From contig NZ_CP108454.1 of NCBI RefSeq assembly GCF_036240795.1, positions 868,001-932,000 of the forward strand: a stretch of DNA of 64,000 nt, in the 5' to 3' direction. Positions 49,085 through 58,270 of this stretch are shown here, one piece after another. The notes beneath the pieces were generated by a model. The model worked only from the letters and a program-made list of their open reading frames with translations, was not told where the DNA came from and did no database searches. Numbering within the stretch: position 1 is the stretch's first letter; the number at the start of each line of letters is the position of its first letter. The stretch comes from Streptomyces sp. NBC_01268 (GTDB lineage Bacteria; Actinomycetota; Actinomycetes; Streptomycetales; Streptomycetaceae). Position numbers and translations under genes: made by a program.

Positions 49085-51531
49085 CCTCCGCCCAGCCCCT
49101 CGCCGCCCGCTCCGAGGCGCACCCGGACGCGGTCACCGCGGTGCGCGGCGCCCGCTGGATCGCGACGGCCGCGGTCGCCGCCGGAGTGCTCAACTACGTC
49201 TACGCGCTGGTCCTGACCCGGCTCCTCGACGTCACCGCGTACGCCACGTTCGCCGCGGGTCAGGGCCTCGTCGTGTGCACGGCGGCGGTCGCCGTGGTGA
49301 CCGTGCCGTGGATGCTGGCGCAGGCGCTGGCGCGGGCCCGGTCGGAGGCCGAGCGGGCCGAGGCGGTGCGGTTCGCGGTGGTGACCGGGGTGACCGGCGG
49401 GCTGGTCGCGGCGCTCGTGGTCGGGACGGTGTCCGCGCAGTTCGCCGGCGCGGCGACCGTCGCCGTGATCTCGGCCGCCACCTTCCTCATCTACGTGACC
49501 CGGGTCAGCGCCGGCTGGCTGCAGGGCACCGAGCGGCTGCGCACCCTCGCGGTCGTCACCGCCGCCGAGGCGGTGCTGAAGCTGGCCGTGGGGCTGCTGT
49601 TCGTCTCGGTCCTGGGCCTGGGCGAGACGGGCGCCCTCGCGGCCTTCGCCGTCGCCGTCGTGCCGTACTTCTTCTGCCGGCCCCGCCGTCTGCGCGGCGG
49701 CCGGGGACGCCCGTGGACGACGGTGGCCGGCAACCGTGAGCTGTGGCGGCGGGCCGTCGGGGTCGCGTCCCTCCAGGGCGTGGTCGCCCTGATGGCGGCG
49801 GTGGACGTCATCCTCGTGGCGGTACTCCCCACCGACCGTTCCGCGGCGGCGAGTTACCAGGCCGCGGTGATGCTGGGCCGGGTGCCGCTGTTCCTGGCGG
49901 GCGCGGTGTCGATCGCCTTCCTCCCGGCCCTGTCCCGGCGCCGCGCGGGCACCGCTCTCTCGGGCGACGCGCTGCGGATGTACCTGATGGTGGCGCTGCC
50001 GCTGACGGTGGTCGCCGCCACCACGCCCGCCGCCCTCCTCGACATCCTCTTCCCCTCCGGTTACGCCCGGGTCAGCACGCTCCTCGCGCTCACCGCGGTG
50101 ACCGGCCTCGCGCTCGGGGCGCTCGCGCTCCTGGTGACGTTCTGCCAGGCCGTCAACGACTACGCGTGCCTGCCGCCGCTGCTCGCGGGGCTGCTCCTGT
50201 ACGTGACGGGGCTCGCCGCGGGCTGGTCGGCGGACGGTGTGTTCGGCATGGCGGTCGGCGGCATGTGCGGCACGGTCACGGCGCTGGCGCTGTTCGCCGT
50301 CCGGCACGCGCGCCGCTACGGGTTCGGCCCGGCGAAGGGCCTGTTCGGGGTGTCGCTGCTGTGGCCGCCGGTGCTCGTGGCGGCGCTGGTGCTGCTGCGG
50401 CCGCACACGGTGGCGTGGCTGCTCACCGCCCTCACCGTCACGGTCCTCGCGCTGTGGTGGTTCTTCGGGCGGCACAGCGAGCCCACCCGTGACGGGGCGC
50501 CGGAGCCGGAGGAGCCCGGGCCCACGACCGCGCCGGACGAGGAGCGGTCGGTACGCCTGCTGGTGGACGCGGTGTGGCGGGGGCGCCCCGGTCCTGCCGG
50601 GGACGCGGAGCTGCTCGGGGCGCTGGCCGTGGCGCGGCGCAACCAGGTCGAGGGCCTGCTGGCGCGCGCGTACCCGGACCGGCTGGCCGCCGTCCGCGCC
50701 GAGGTGGACGCCGCCACCGGTCTCTTCCGGCGCAATCTGACGGAGTCGACCGCCCTGCTGCGGTCCGCCGGGATCCCGACCGTCCTCATCAAGGCCGACC
50801 TGTCCGGCGACTACGTGTACGGCAACTTCGACCTGGTGGTGCCGACCGGCCGCTGGGAGCAGGCGCAGGAGGTGCTCGCGGGCTGGTACGTGCACCGGGA
50901 GCGGTACTGGCTGGAGCGTTCCAGCAAGGTGCTCCTGGAGCCTGCCACCGGCCCCTCGGCCCATCTCCACATCGCGGTCTCGTGGTTCGGGGTGCCGGTG
51001 GTGCCGACCGACCGCCTGTTCGCGCGCGCCGTCCCCGGCTTCGGAGACGGCAACGGCAACGGCAACGGCAACGGAAGCGACGGCCGCAGCGGCAGCGGAG
51101 ACGGTGACGGGCACGGCGACCGGCAGGACGACGGCGTCGGCTGGCTGGTGCCCTGTCCCGCCGACCGGCTGCGGATCTGGCTCGCCCACGCCCTGTTCCA
51201 GAACCTCACCCTCGACCTGTCCGAACTGCTCGCCCTGCGCGAGCTGCTGAGCCCCCCGGTGGTCGCCGAGGCCCGCCGGGAGGCGGCCCGCGAGGGCTGG
51301 TCGGCGGGTGGCGCGCGCGCCCTCGCCACGGCCCTCGCGGCGATGGAGCGGCTCGACCGCGGGGAACCGGTGCCGCTGCCGGTGCCGCTGCCCGTGGGGA
51401 CCTCGCTGCGGGCCGGGGCCGAGCACTCGGGCCATCTCCTCGGCGCGGGCCGGGTGCGCACCGCGGTCCGCGAGGCCTCGCTGCGGGTGCCGCTCGTGGT
51501 GACCAAGCGCGTGCGGAGGCGGGTGCCATGA
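49081..51531 (+). CDS. Polysaccharide flippase fused to a nucleotidyltransferase-like domain
   Basis: This 816-residue protein starts at the ATG at 49081. Residues about 20-470 form 12-14 TM helices of the MOP/Wzx type (ARWIATAAVAAGVLNYVYAL, WLQGTERLRTLAVVTAAEAV, YQAAVMLGRVPLFLAGAVSI). Residues about 490-800 are soluble and resemble the uncharacterised nucleotidyltransferase family PF14907: NQVEGLLARAYPDRL, LLRSAGIPTVLIKADLSGDY, VYGNFDLVVPTGRW, LHIAVSWFGVPVV. The catalytic GS...DxD is reduced to NFDLVV, so catalysis is doubtful. A GN repeat (about 657-666) and Asp/Gly-rich loop interrupt the domain. It would move the lipid-linked glycan across the membrane. Confidence 0.85.
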   Translation: MTSAQPLAARSEAHPDAVTAVRGARWIATAAVAAGVLNYVYALVLTRLLDVTAYATFAAGQGLVVCTAAVAVVTVPWMLAQALARARSEAERAEAVRFAVVTGVTGGLVAALVVGTVSAQFAGAATVAVISAATFLIYVTRVSAGWLQGTERLRTLAVVTAAEAVLKLAVGLLFVSVLGLGETGALAAFAVAVVPYFFCRPRRLRGGRGRPWTTVAGNRELWRRAVGVASLQGVVALMAAVDVILVAVLPTDRSAAASYQAAVMLGRVPLFLAGAVSIAFLPALSRRRAGTALSGDALRMYLMVALPLTVVAATTPAALLDILFPSGYARVSTLLALTAVTGLALGALALLVTFCQAVNDYACLPPLLAGLLLYVTGLAAGWSADGVFGMAVGGMCGTVTALALFAVRHARRYGFGPAKGLFGVSLLWPPVLVAALVLLRPHTVAWLLTALTVTVLALWWFFGRHSEPTRDGAPEPEEPGPTTAPDEERSVRLLVDAVWRGRPGPAGDAELLGALAVARRNQVEGLLARAYPDRLAAVRAEVDAATGLFRRNLTESTALLRSAGIPTVLIKADLSGDYVYGNFDLVVPTGRWEQAQEVLAGWYVHRERYWLERSSKVLLEPATGPSAHLHIAVSWFGVPVVPTDRLFARAVPGFGDGNGNGNGNGSDGRSGSGDGDGHGDRQDDGVGWLVPCPADRLRIWLAHALFQNLTLDLSELLALRELLSPPVVAEARREAAREGWSAGGARALATALAAMERLDRGEPVPLPVPLPVGTSLRAGAEHSGHLLGAGRVRTAVREASLRVPLVVTKRVRRRVP

Positions 51532-53411
51532 CCAGGATCACGAGCCCGGGGGCGCCGGCCGGCCGCGGGCCGCACGGCCCCCTGCTGGTGGCCGTGTCCG
51601 GGCCGGACAACACCGGCAAGTCCTCGCTGGTGGGCGCGCTCGCGGGGCTGCTGCGGCGGCGGGGCTTCGCGGTGGCCACGACGCACTGCTACGGATGTTT
51701 CCTCTGCCGGAGCTTCCCGGTCCCCCCACGGGTGAGGGACGAGGGGGGACCGGGCGAGACGGGGAGGACGGGGAGGTCGGGGGAGGACGAGTGGGCACGG
51801 CGGTCCGCGCATCCCGAGCGCCGGGGATCGCGGTTCCGGCGTGCCCACGCGTTCCTCGACGCGGGCGAGCTGGCCCTGCGGATCCGGGTGGCCCGCCTGC
51901 GCGTCGGGCTGCTCTCCCGGGGCCGCCCCGCCGTCGTCCTCACCGACCGCGGCCCGCTGGACGGCCTGGTGAAGTTCGATCTGCCGCCCGGCCGCGGCGC
52001 GGCCCGGACCTTCGCCCGGGTGGCCGAGGGCTATGACCTGACGCTGCTCCTGGAGGCCTGCCCCGACACGCTGAACGGGCGCGGGTGGGAGGCCGCCGCG
52101 GGCTCCCCCGCCGCCTGGTGGGCGCGGTACCGCGCGTGGGCTGCCCGGCTGGCCCGGGTGGCGCGGGTCGACGGCGAGCGCCCGGCCCGGCTGGTGGCGG
52201 TCGCCGCCCTGGAGCACGTCCTGGACTCCGTACGTCCCGAGGAACGTCCGCCGGGGCCGGAGTCCGGTGAGCGCAAGCGGGTCGTCGTGTCCATCTACGA
52301 CGACGCGGAGAACACCGACTACCGGGGCGGCGGGGCGCTGGTGGTGGAGAAGCTGGCCCGACGGCTCGCCGAGCAGTACCGGGTGACGGTGGTGACCGCC
52401 GGGCGCCGGGGCGGAACCCGGCAGCGCGACGGCGTCCGCTACGTCCGGCTGCCGGTGTGCCGGGCCGGGCCGCGCGCCGGGCAGCTGCTGTTCCTGATGC
52501 TGCTGCCGGCGGTGGCGCGCCGGATCCCGCACGACGTGTGGCTGGAGAGCTTCACCCCGCCGTTCTCGACCAGCTTCCTGCCGCTGGTCACCCGCTCCCC
52601 CGTCGTCGGCATCGACCAGGGCCGGGCCGCCGAGGCGCTGTCCCACCGCTACCACCTGCCGTTCACCCTGGTGGAGCGGCTGGGACTGCGCTGCTACCGG
52701 CACATCGTGGCGCTGAACGAGGCCGACGCCTCGGCCGAACGGCTGCTGAGCCCGCGCGCCGACGTCCATGTCATCGCCAACGGGGTGGAACAGCGCCAGC
52801 TCGACGACGCCCGCCTCGGCAGCGGCGACACCATCCTCTTCCTGGGCCGGATCGACACCTGGGTCAAGGGCCTCGACCTGCTCCTGGAGGCCTACCGGCA
52901 GGCCGCTCCGCCGATGGACCTCGTCCTCGCCGGCAGCGGCACCCCCGCCGAGGAGCGGCGGCTGCGCCAGCTCCTCGCCGACCAGGGCCCGGGGGTCCGG
53001 TGGGTGGGGTACGCGGACGAGGAGCACAAGCGGCGGCTGCTGCGGGACAGCGCCTTCGTGGTGCTGCCCTCGCGCCACGAGACCTTCGGCCTGGTGGCCC
53101 TGGAGGGCATGACGTACGGCAAGCCGGTGCTGCACTTCGACCTGCCGGCGCTGCGCTGGATGCGCGGCGGCGGCGACGTGGCCGTACCGCCCTTCGACAC
53201 GGCGGCGTACGGCGCGCGCATGCGGGCGCTGGCGACCGATCCGGCGCTGCGCAGACGGCTCGGCCGGCAGGCCGGCCTGACCGCCCAGCACTACACGTGG
53301 GACGAGATGACGGGCCGCTATCTGGCGCTGGTCCGCCGGCTCGTGGAGGTGCCCGCCGTACGGCGGCGGCCGAGGAAGGACAGGGGTGTGCCATGGCAGA
53401 CGACCCGCTGA
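51528..53411 (+). CDS. Thymidylate-kinase-like domain fused to GT4 glycosyltransferase
   Basis: This 627-residue protein starts at the ATG at 51528. The N-terminal about 20-235 is a P-loop kinase domain of dTMP-kinase type (VSGPDNTGKSSLVGALAGL Walker A; LTDRGPLDGLVKFD with the DR motif). From about 250 a complete GT4 begins: VVVSIYDDAENTDYRGGGAL, VIANGVEQRQL, ILFLGRIDTWVKGLDLLLEA, and VVLPSRHETFGLVALEGMTY (EX7E). A hydrophilic Gly/Glu-rich insert (about 65-100) lies in the kinase part. The kinase may phosphorylate a sugar, lipid or nucleotide in the pathway. Overlaps the next gene by 19 bp. Confidence 0.88.
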   Translation: MTRITSPGAPAGRGPHGPLLVAVSGPDNTGKSSLVGALAGLLRRRGFAVATTHCYGCFLCRSFPVPPRVRDEGGPGETGRTGRSGEDEWARRSAHPERRGSRFRRAHAFLDAGELALRIRVARLRVGLLSRGRPAVVLTDRGPLDGLVKFDLPPGRGAARTFARVAEGYDLTLLLEACPDTLNGRGWEAAAGSPAAWWARYRAWAARLARVARVDGERPARLVAVAALEHVLDSVRPEERPPGPESGERKRVVVSIYDDAENTDYRGGGALVVEKLARRLAEQYRVTVVTAGRRGGTRQRDGVRYVRLPVCRAGPRAGQLLFLMLLPAVARRIPHDVWLESFTPPFSTSFLPLVTRSPVVGIDQGRAAEALSHRYHLPFTLVERLGLRCYRHIVALNEADASAERLLSPRADVHVIANGVEQRQLDDARLGSGDTILFLGRIDTWVKGLDLLLEAYRQAAPPMDLVLAGSGTPAEERRLRQLLADQGPGVRWVGYADEEHKRRLLRDSAFVVLPSRHETFGLVALEGMTYGKPVLHFDLPALRWMRGGGDVAVPPFDTAAYGARMRALATDPALRRRLGRQAGLTAQHYTWDEMTGRYLALVRRLVEVPAVRRRPRKDRGVPWQTTR

Positions 53412-54217
53412 CCGCGCTCACCGCCCGTGCGGCCCCGCTCCTCGTCCTCTCGCCGCACCCGGACGACGCCGTGCTGTCCTGCGGCGCCCTGCTCGCCGCG
53501 GTGCGCAGGCCGGCCGCGGTGACGGTGATGACGGTGTTCACCGAGGCCGCGCCGCCGCCCCACACGCTGTCCGCCCGGCAGTACCTGCGGCAGACGGGGG
53601 CGGCGCACGCCGACGAGCTGTACGCGGAACGGCGCGCCGAGGACCGCGCGGTGCTGGCCCGCCTCGGCGTGGTCCGATTCCACGCGGGCTTCGTCGACGG
53701 CCTGTTCCGGCGCAGTCCCGATCCGGGGCGGTGGCGGGTCCGGGCGGCTCGGCTGCTGCCCGAACTGGGGCACGTCTACCCGACGTACCGGCTGCACCTG
53801 TCCCGTGGCCGGCTCTCGCCGCGGGACGGCGAGACCCTGCGCCGGGTGACCGAGACCATCCGGGAGCTGCTGCCGCGCGGGCGTGGTCTGCTGCTCGCGC
53901 CGCTCGGCGTCGGCGGGCACGCCGACCACGTGCTGGTGCGTACGGCGGCGGCGCTGAGCGGGCTGCCGGCCGTCTACTACAGCGACTTCCCCTACAGTCT
54001 GCGGGCCGCCGCCGACCCGGCGTTCACCGCCGGGCTCGGCGCCACCCGGGCGACCTGGGACCGGGGGCTCGACGCCAAGGCGGAGCTGATCAGGGGCTAC
54101 CGGACCCAGGTGGACGCCCTGTTCCCCGGCGGGCGCATCCCCAGCGTCCCCGAGGTGTACCTGCTGCCGGCCGGGGTGCCGGACGCGGCGGCCCGCACCG
54201 CCGGAGGCAAGCCATGA
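53393..54217 (+). CDS. PIG-L/LmbE-family deacetylase
   Basis: This 274-residue protein starts at the ATG at 53393, inside the end of the kinase-GT4 gene. The zinc motif LLVLSPHPDDAVLSCGALLA (PHPDD) is near residue 19 and the second histidine set GVGGHADHVLVRTAAALSG near 178. These match N-acetylglucosaminyl deacetylases such as MshB and PIG-L. In this operon it probably removes N-acetyl groups from a GlcNAc-type precursor or the growing glycan. ATGA overlap with the following gene. Confidence 0.93.
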   Translation: MADDPLTALTARAAPLLVLSPHPDDAVLSCGALLAAVRRPAAVTVMTVFTEAAPPPHTLSARQYLRQTGAAHADELYAERRAEDRAVLARLGVVRFHAGFVDGLFRRSPDPGRWRVRAARLLPELGHVYPTYRLHLSRGRLSPRDGETLRRVTETIRELLPRGRGLLLAPLGVGGHADHVLVRTAAALSGLPAVYYSDFPYSLRAAADPAFTAGLGATRATWDRGLDAKAELIRGYRTQVDALFPGGRIPSVPEVYLLPAGVPDAAARTAGGKP

Positions 54218-55782
54218 CCCTCCCCCGCCCCTCCACCGCGGCGGCGTCCGAACGGGCCGACGAGCGACCCGGGCCCGAGCACGGCCGGGTGTTGCGACGG
54301 CCGGTCCCCACGCTCGTGTACGCGCTGTTCGCGGCGGCCCTGACGGTGACGCTGCGCCTGGTGCAGGTGGGCCGGGCCGGGGACCTGTTCGTGGACGAGC
54401 TGATCTACCAGGACCTGGGGCGCGGCGCCCTGCACGGCGGATTCCCCGGCACCGAGGAGGGCCTGTTCTTCCTCCATCCGCCCGGGTTCTTCTATCTGGA
54501 GGCCGGCTGGATGAAGCTGTTCGGCGAGCACCAGGACGTCATCGCCGAGGTGCACTCGCTGCGGGTGCTCAACGCGCTGCTCGCCGGGGTGACGGCCGCA
54601 CTCCTGGTGGCTCTGGTCGCGCGGATCCGGTCGCGTCCCGCCGGGCTGGTCGCCGGTCTGGTCTTCGCCCTGGACCAGTTCTGCATCCGGCAGAACAACC
54701 GGGTGCTGCTGGAGACCGACACCATGGTGTGGGTGCTCGCCGGGTTCCTCGTACTGGTGCCGCTGTGCCGGGAGCCACTACCGCGCAGGCCCCGGCTCCG
54801 GGCGGCGGCCGCCGGACTGCTGCTCGGCACGGCGGTCCTGACGAAGGACCACTCGGCGCTGATCACCGTCCTTCCGCTGCTGCTCGCGCTGGCGCTGGGC
54901 TGGGGGCCGCCACGCCGGCTGACCGCGCTGACGGCGCTGGTCGCGGTGGTGCCGTACACCGTGTACGTGAGCCTGGTGTTCGGCTTCGGCCACGGTGCGC
55001 AGTTCTGGGACGAGAAGACGCACGGGGTGCGGCGGCTGCTCGGCTTCGTCCAGGAGACCGGGTTCAACGCGCCGGGCACCCCCTCGCTCTCGGGGCGCCT
55101 GTTCGCGGAGCTGCCCGGGTACGGGACCACGTACCTGCTGCTCCTGCTCACCCCGGTGGCGCTGTACCTGCTGCTGCGCCGCCGTGAGCCGGTGTATCGG
55201 CTGCTCGCCCTGTTCCACGCCTGCGCGATCCTCACCCTGGCGTACGCGCTGGGGCTCGGCACCCTTGAGGAGCAGGCGCTGTACCTGCTGTTCGTGCCGA
55301 ACCTGGTGGCGCTCGCGGTCACCGTGCCGGTGCCCCGGCACCGGCCCGCGCTGCGGGCGCTGGCCGTGGCCGGCATCCTCGGCGTGCTGCTCGCTCCGGC
55401 GGCGGTGTACGCCACGGGCCGCTGGCAGCCGGACGACGGCTTCGTGAAGCTGCAGGCGTACCTGCGGACGCACGTCCCGGCCGGAAGCGGCATCGTGACG
55501 GTCGACGGGCAGCGGACCCGGGGCGTCACCTACTGGACCTTCGAGGACCGCTACCGGCTCGGCAACTGGATCACACCCGAGACGCGGAGCGCGGAGCGCG
55601 CCCAGTACGCGATCGTGCCCTGGAAGGTCGTCGAGCAGGGGTACGGGCGCAGCCCGCTGCCCGAGGTCCGCGAACTCACCCGGGGGGCCCGGCTCCTGTT
55701 CGAGTTCCAGGGGCCCACCTACGGATCGCTCGCGCTGTACGAACTGCCGTCGCTCCCCGGCCGTCCGGCGGGGCCGGGATGA
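54214..55782 (+). CDS. ArnT/PMT-like membrane glycosyltransferase (GT39/GT83 type)
   Basis: This 522-residue multi-TM protein (about 10-12 helices) starts at the ATG at 54214. The first periplasmic loop carries the acidic motif GDLFVDELIYQDLGRGALHG (DE), followed by LHPPGFFYLEAGWMKLFGEH, the standard GT-C signature. The C-terminal soluble part has PAGSGIVTVDGQRTRGVTYW. It would use a polyprenyl-phosphate sugar made by the DPM1-like enzymes to modify an exported glycan or protein outside the membrane. GTGA/ATGA-coupled to both neighbours. Confidence 0.9.
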   Translation: MTLPRPSTAAASERADERPGPEHGRVLRRPVPTLVYALFAAALTVTLRLVQVGRAGDLFVDELIYQDLGRGALHGGFPGTEEGLFFLHPPGFFYLEAGWMKLFGEHQDVIAEVHSLRVLNALLAGVTAALLVALVARIRSRPAGLVAGLVFALDQFCIRQNNRVLLETDTMVWVLAGFLVLVPLCREPLPRRPRLRAAAAGLLLGTAVLTKDHSALITVLPLLLALALGWGPPRRLTALTALVAVVPYTVYVSLVFGFGHGAQFWDEKTHGVRRLLGFVQETGFNAPGTPSLSGRLFAELPGYGTTYLLLLLTPVALYLLLRRREPVYRLLALFHACAILTLAYALGLGTLEEQALYLLFVPNLVALAVTVPVPRHRPALRALAVAGILGVLLAPAAVYATGRWQPDDGFVKLQAYLRTHVPAGSGIVTVDGQRTRGVTYWTFEDRYRLGNWITPETRSAERAQYAIVPWKVVEQGYGRSPLPEVRELTRGARLLFEFQGPTYGSLALYELPSLPGRPAGPG

Positions 55783-56882
55783 GCTCCATCCCGCGCCGCC
55801 CGCGTGTCCTGCTCCTGACCAGCAGCCCGCTGGACGGGGCCGACGGGGCCGACGTGCGGCTCGCCTCGGACGTGCTGGGGGCGCTGCCGGACATCGAGTT
55901 CGTGTGGTTCTCGCAGTGGCCTCACCGGCGCGGGCACCCGCCGCCGCACCCGCCCGGGGCGCACGCGGTGCGGATCCTGTCCCGGGACGGGGTGCCGCAC
56001 GTGCCCGAGCGGGTGCAGTCGGCGGTGGCCGGGGCGGTGTTCGCGCGCCGCTGCGACCTGGTGCACGCCTTTCTGACCATCGGCCGCACGCTCCCGGCCT
56101 TCTCCCGGCTGCGCCCGCTGCTCCTCGGCGCCCGGCCGGTCGTGCACACGGTCCCCGGGGTGATGGACCCGCGGCTGCTGCCCCGGGTCCGGCCGCTGGG
56201 GACGACGGTGGCCCTGTCGGAGTCGATGGCACGCCGGCTGCGGGCCGCGCGCTTCGGTGACGTACGGGTGATCCCGCCCATGATCCCGCTGGAGGACTGG
56301 CCGCCGCGGCCCCGTCCGCGCGGGGTGCCAATGGTGCTGTACGCGGGGCACCACGACCCGCAGGGCGGGGCGGAGATCGCCGTCGAGGCGGCGGCGGAGG
56401 CCGCCCGTTCGGGGGCCAGGTTCCGGCTGGTGCTCGCGATGCGCGGGCGCCCGGGGCAGGACACCCACGCCCTGGAGGAGACGCTGCGGGAGAAAGCGGG
56501 GGCGGAGGGGCTGCCGGACGTGGAGGTCCGCGGCTACGTCGACGACATGCGGGAACTGATCACGTCCGCGCACGTGCTGCTGTTCCCGCCGCCGATGATC
56601 GGCGGCAAGGCGGACATCCCGCTGACCGTGCTCCAGGCGCTGGCCACCGGCCGCCCCGTGATCCTCAGCGACCTGCCGCAGTTCGCCGACTTCGGCAACG
56701 CGGTGCTGCGGGCCCCGGCGGGCGACGCGCGCCGCACCGGGCAGCAGCTGGTGTGGCTGCTCGACCAGCCGCGCTCCTGGGACGTGCTGGCGGAGCGCGG
56801 GCGGGCCGCGGTGGAGGAGCACTTCGGGCCCGAGCGGTTCGCCGCGCAGTACGCGGCGCTCTACCGGGAGCTGCTGTCATGA
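55779..56882 (+). CDS. GT4-family glycosyltransferase
   Basis: This 367-residue GT-B enzyme starts at the ATG at 55779. Key segments are RVLLLTSSPLDGADGADVRL, VVHTVPGVMDPRLLPRVRPL, VIPPMIPLEDWPPRP, VLYAGHHDPQGGAEIAVEAA, VRGYVDDMRELITSAHVLLF and KADIPLTVLQALATGRPVIL, which replaces the usual E-x7-E with a D-x-x-x-x-x-Q-A variant. The sugar is unknown. ATGA overlap on both sides. Cytoplasmic, likely membrane-associated. Confidence 0.88.
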   Translation: MSSIPRRPRVLLLTSSPLDGADGADVRLASDVLGALPDIEFVWFSQWPHRRGHPPPHPPGAHAVRILSRDGVPHVPERVQSAVAGAVFARRCDLVHAFLTIGRTLPAFSRLRPLLLGARPVVHTVPGVMDPRLLPRVRPLGTTVALSESMARRLRAARFGDVRVIPPMIPLEDWPPRPRPRGVPMVLYAGHHDPQGGAEIAVEAAAEAARSGARFRLVLAMRGRPGQDTHALEETLREKAGAEGLPDVEVRGYVDDMRELITSAHVLLFPPPMIGGKADIPLTVLQALATGRPVILSDLPQFADFGNAVLRAPAGDARRTGQQLVWLLDQPRSWDVLAERGRAAVEEHFGPERFAAQYAALYRELLS

Positions 56883-58183
56883 GGCGCCCCTGGCCGGCCA
56901 GGCACCTGTCGCTCGGCCTCCTCGCGCTCCTCGCGGCGCTCGCGCTGGTCGCCGCGACCGTCGGCGCCCTGGACCGGAGCCCGCCGGGACCGACGGCCCC
57001 CGCGTACTCCTTCGGCACGCTCCAGACCGATCCGGAGCGGGCGGACACCGAGTACGCGCACGGGCTGCGGGTCGCCCATCTCCAGATCGACTGGAGCCGG
57101 TTCGAGCCCGAGAAGGGCGTGTACGACGACGGGTACGCGCAGCAGGTGCGGGAGCGGCTGCGGGCCTTCCGGGACGCGGGGCTGCGGGTGGAGGCGGGGC
57201 TCGGGCTCAACCATCCGCCCGACTGGCTGGCCGACGCCTACCCCGAGTCGGTGTGGCGCAATCAGTACGGGGAGACGTCCTCGACCACGCCGAACATCGT
57301 GTTCAGCGCCCCCGTCCGGGCCGAGGTCGCCTCGTACGTCCGGCAGGTGAAGGACCGGATCGGGTGGGACGAGCTGTGGGCGATCCGGCTCGGCATCGAC
57401 GAGAACGGGGAGTTCGGCTATCCGGCGCCTGCGTCGGACGGGCACGACGACGCCGAGTTCTGGGCCTACGACCGGCACGCCCAGGAAGCGAGCCCGTACC
57501 CGGGCTGGCGGCCCGGGGAGCGCACGTACCAGGGGGCGCCGTTCACCGAGCGCCAGGTGCGGCGCTGGTACGACTGGTACCTCGCCTCGCTCTCCGACGC
57601 GGTGAACTGGGAGATCGGCCTGTACGCCGGGCTCGGTCACCACGGGGTGCTGAAGGTGCTCGTGCCGGGTGCCGGTTTCCACCCGGCCGACTACACGGCC
57701 GCCGTCTCCGGGTACCTGGACGGGACGCGCTCGGCGCGGCTGATCGGCCGGGGCGTCGGCTTCTTCGTCACGCTGGGACTGCTCGACCACCGGCCCGGCG
57801 TGCACCTCGTCACCACCGCCCTGGTGGACGGCACCGGCGACCCGGTCGACAACGGCTGCGCCCCGGGCGACGCGAGGACGTTCGCCGCCGCGGTCGCGGG
57901 CGGCGCCCCGGCCGCCGACGACGCCGTCCGCTCCTGGTCCTCGCCGCGTTGGGTGGCGGCGGTGGCCCGTTCCGAGGGCTTCGCCCACCTGGACGGGGAG
58001 AGCGCGGGTCAGCAGGTGGCCCCGTACGGGCCGGGCGTCATGGCGGCGGCCTTCCGCCAGTTCGACTCGTGCCGTCTCGAAGGGCTGATGTGGGCCTTCG
58101 ACCACAACCTGTACGACGGGACGCCGGGTTCCTCGCTGGAGGCGTACACCGCGATGGTCCGGGCACGCACGGGCGGGGGCTGA
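56879..58183 (+). CDS. Exported TIM-barrel glycoside hydrolase-like protein (beta-galactosidase-like)
   Basis: This 434-residue protein starts at the ATG at 56879 with a signal anchor (HLSLGLLALLAALALVAATV). The body has a GH clan A-like barrel pattern: LRVAHLQIDWSRFEPEKGVY, GLRVEAGLGLNHPPDWLADA, LWAIRLGIDENGEFGYPAPA with an acid/base-like Glu after Asn, and GLMWAFDHNLYDGTPGSSLE. It resembles GH42-like family members loosely. As the last gene of the glycan operon it may trim or release the polymer outside the cell. Catalytic nucleophile is not certain. Confidence 0.78.
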   Translation: MRRPWPARHLSLGLLALLAALALVAATVGALDRSPPGPTAPAYSFGTLQTDPERADTEYAHGLRVAHLQIDWSRFEPEKGVYDDGYAQQVRERLRAFRDAGLRVEAGLGLNHPPDWLADAYPESVWRNQYGETSSTTPNIVFSAPVRAEVASYVRQVKDRIGWDELWAIRLGIDENGEFGYPAPASDGHDDAEFWAYDRHAQEASPYPGWRPGERTYQGAPFTERQVRRWYDWYLASLSDAVNWEIGLYAGLGHHGVLKVLVPGAGFHPADYTAAVSGYLDGTRSARLIGRGVGFFVTLGLLDHRPGVHLVTTALVDGTGDPVDNGCAPGDARTFAAAVAGGAPAADDAVRSWSSPRWVAAVARSEGFAHLDGESAGQQVAPYGPGVMAAAFRQFDSCRLEGLMWAFDHNLYDGTPGSSLEAYTAMVRARTGGG

Positions 58184-58270
58184 CGGGCGGGGGCGCGCCG
58201 ACGGCTCGGGAGGGGCCGGCGGGACCGGAGGGAGCGGAGGGGCCGGGGAGGGACTGGCGGGACCGGCGGC

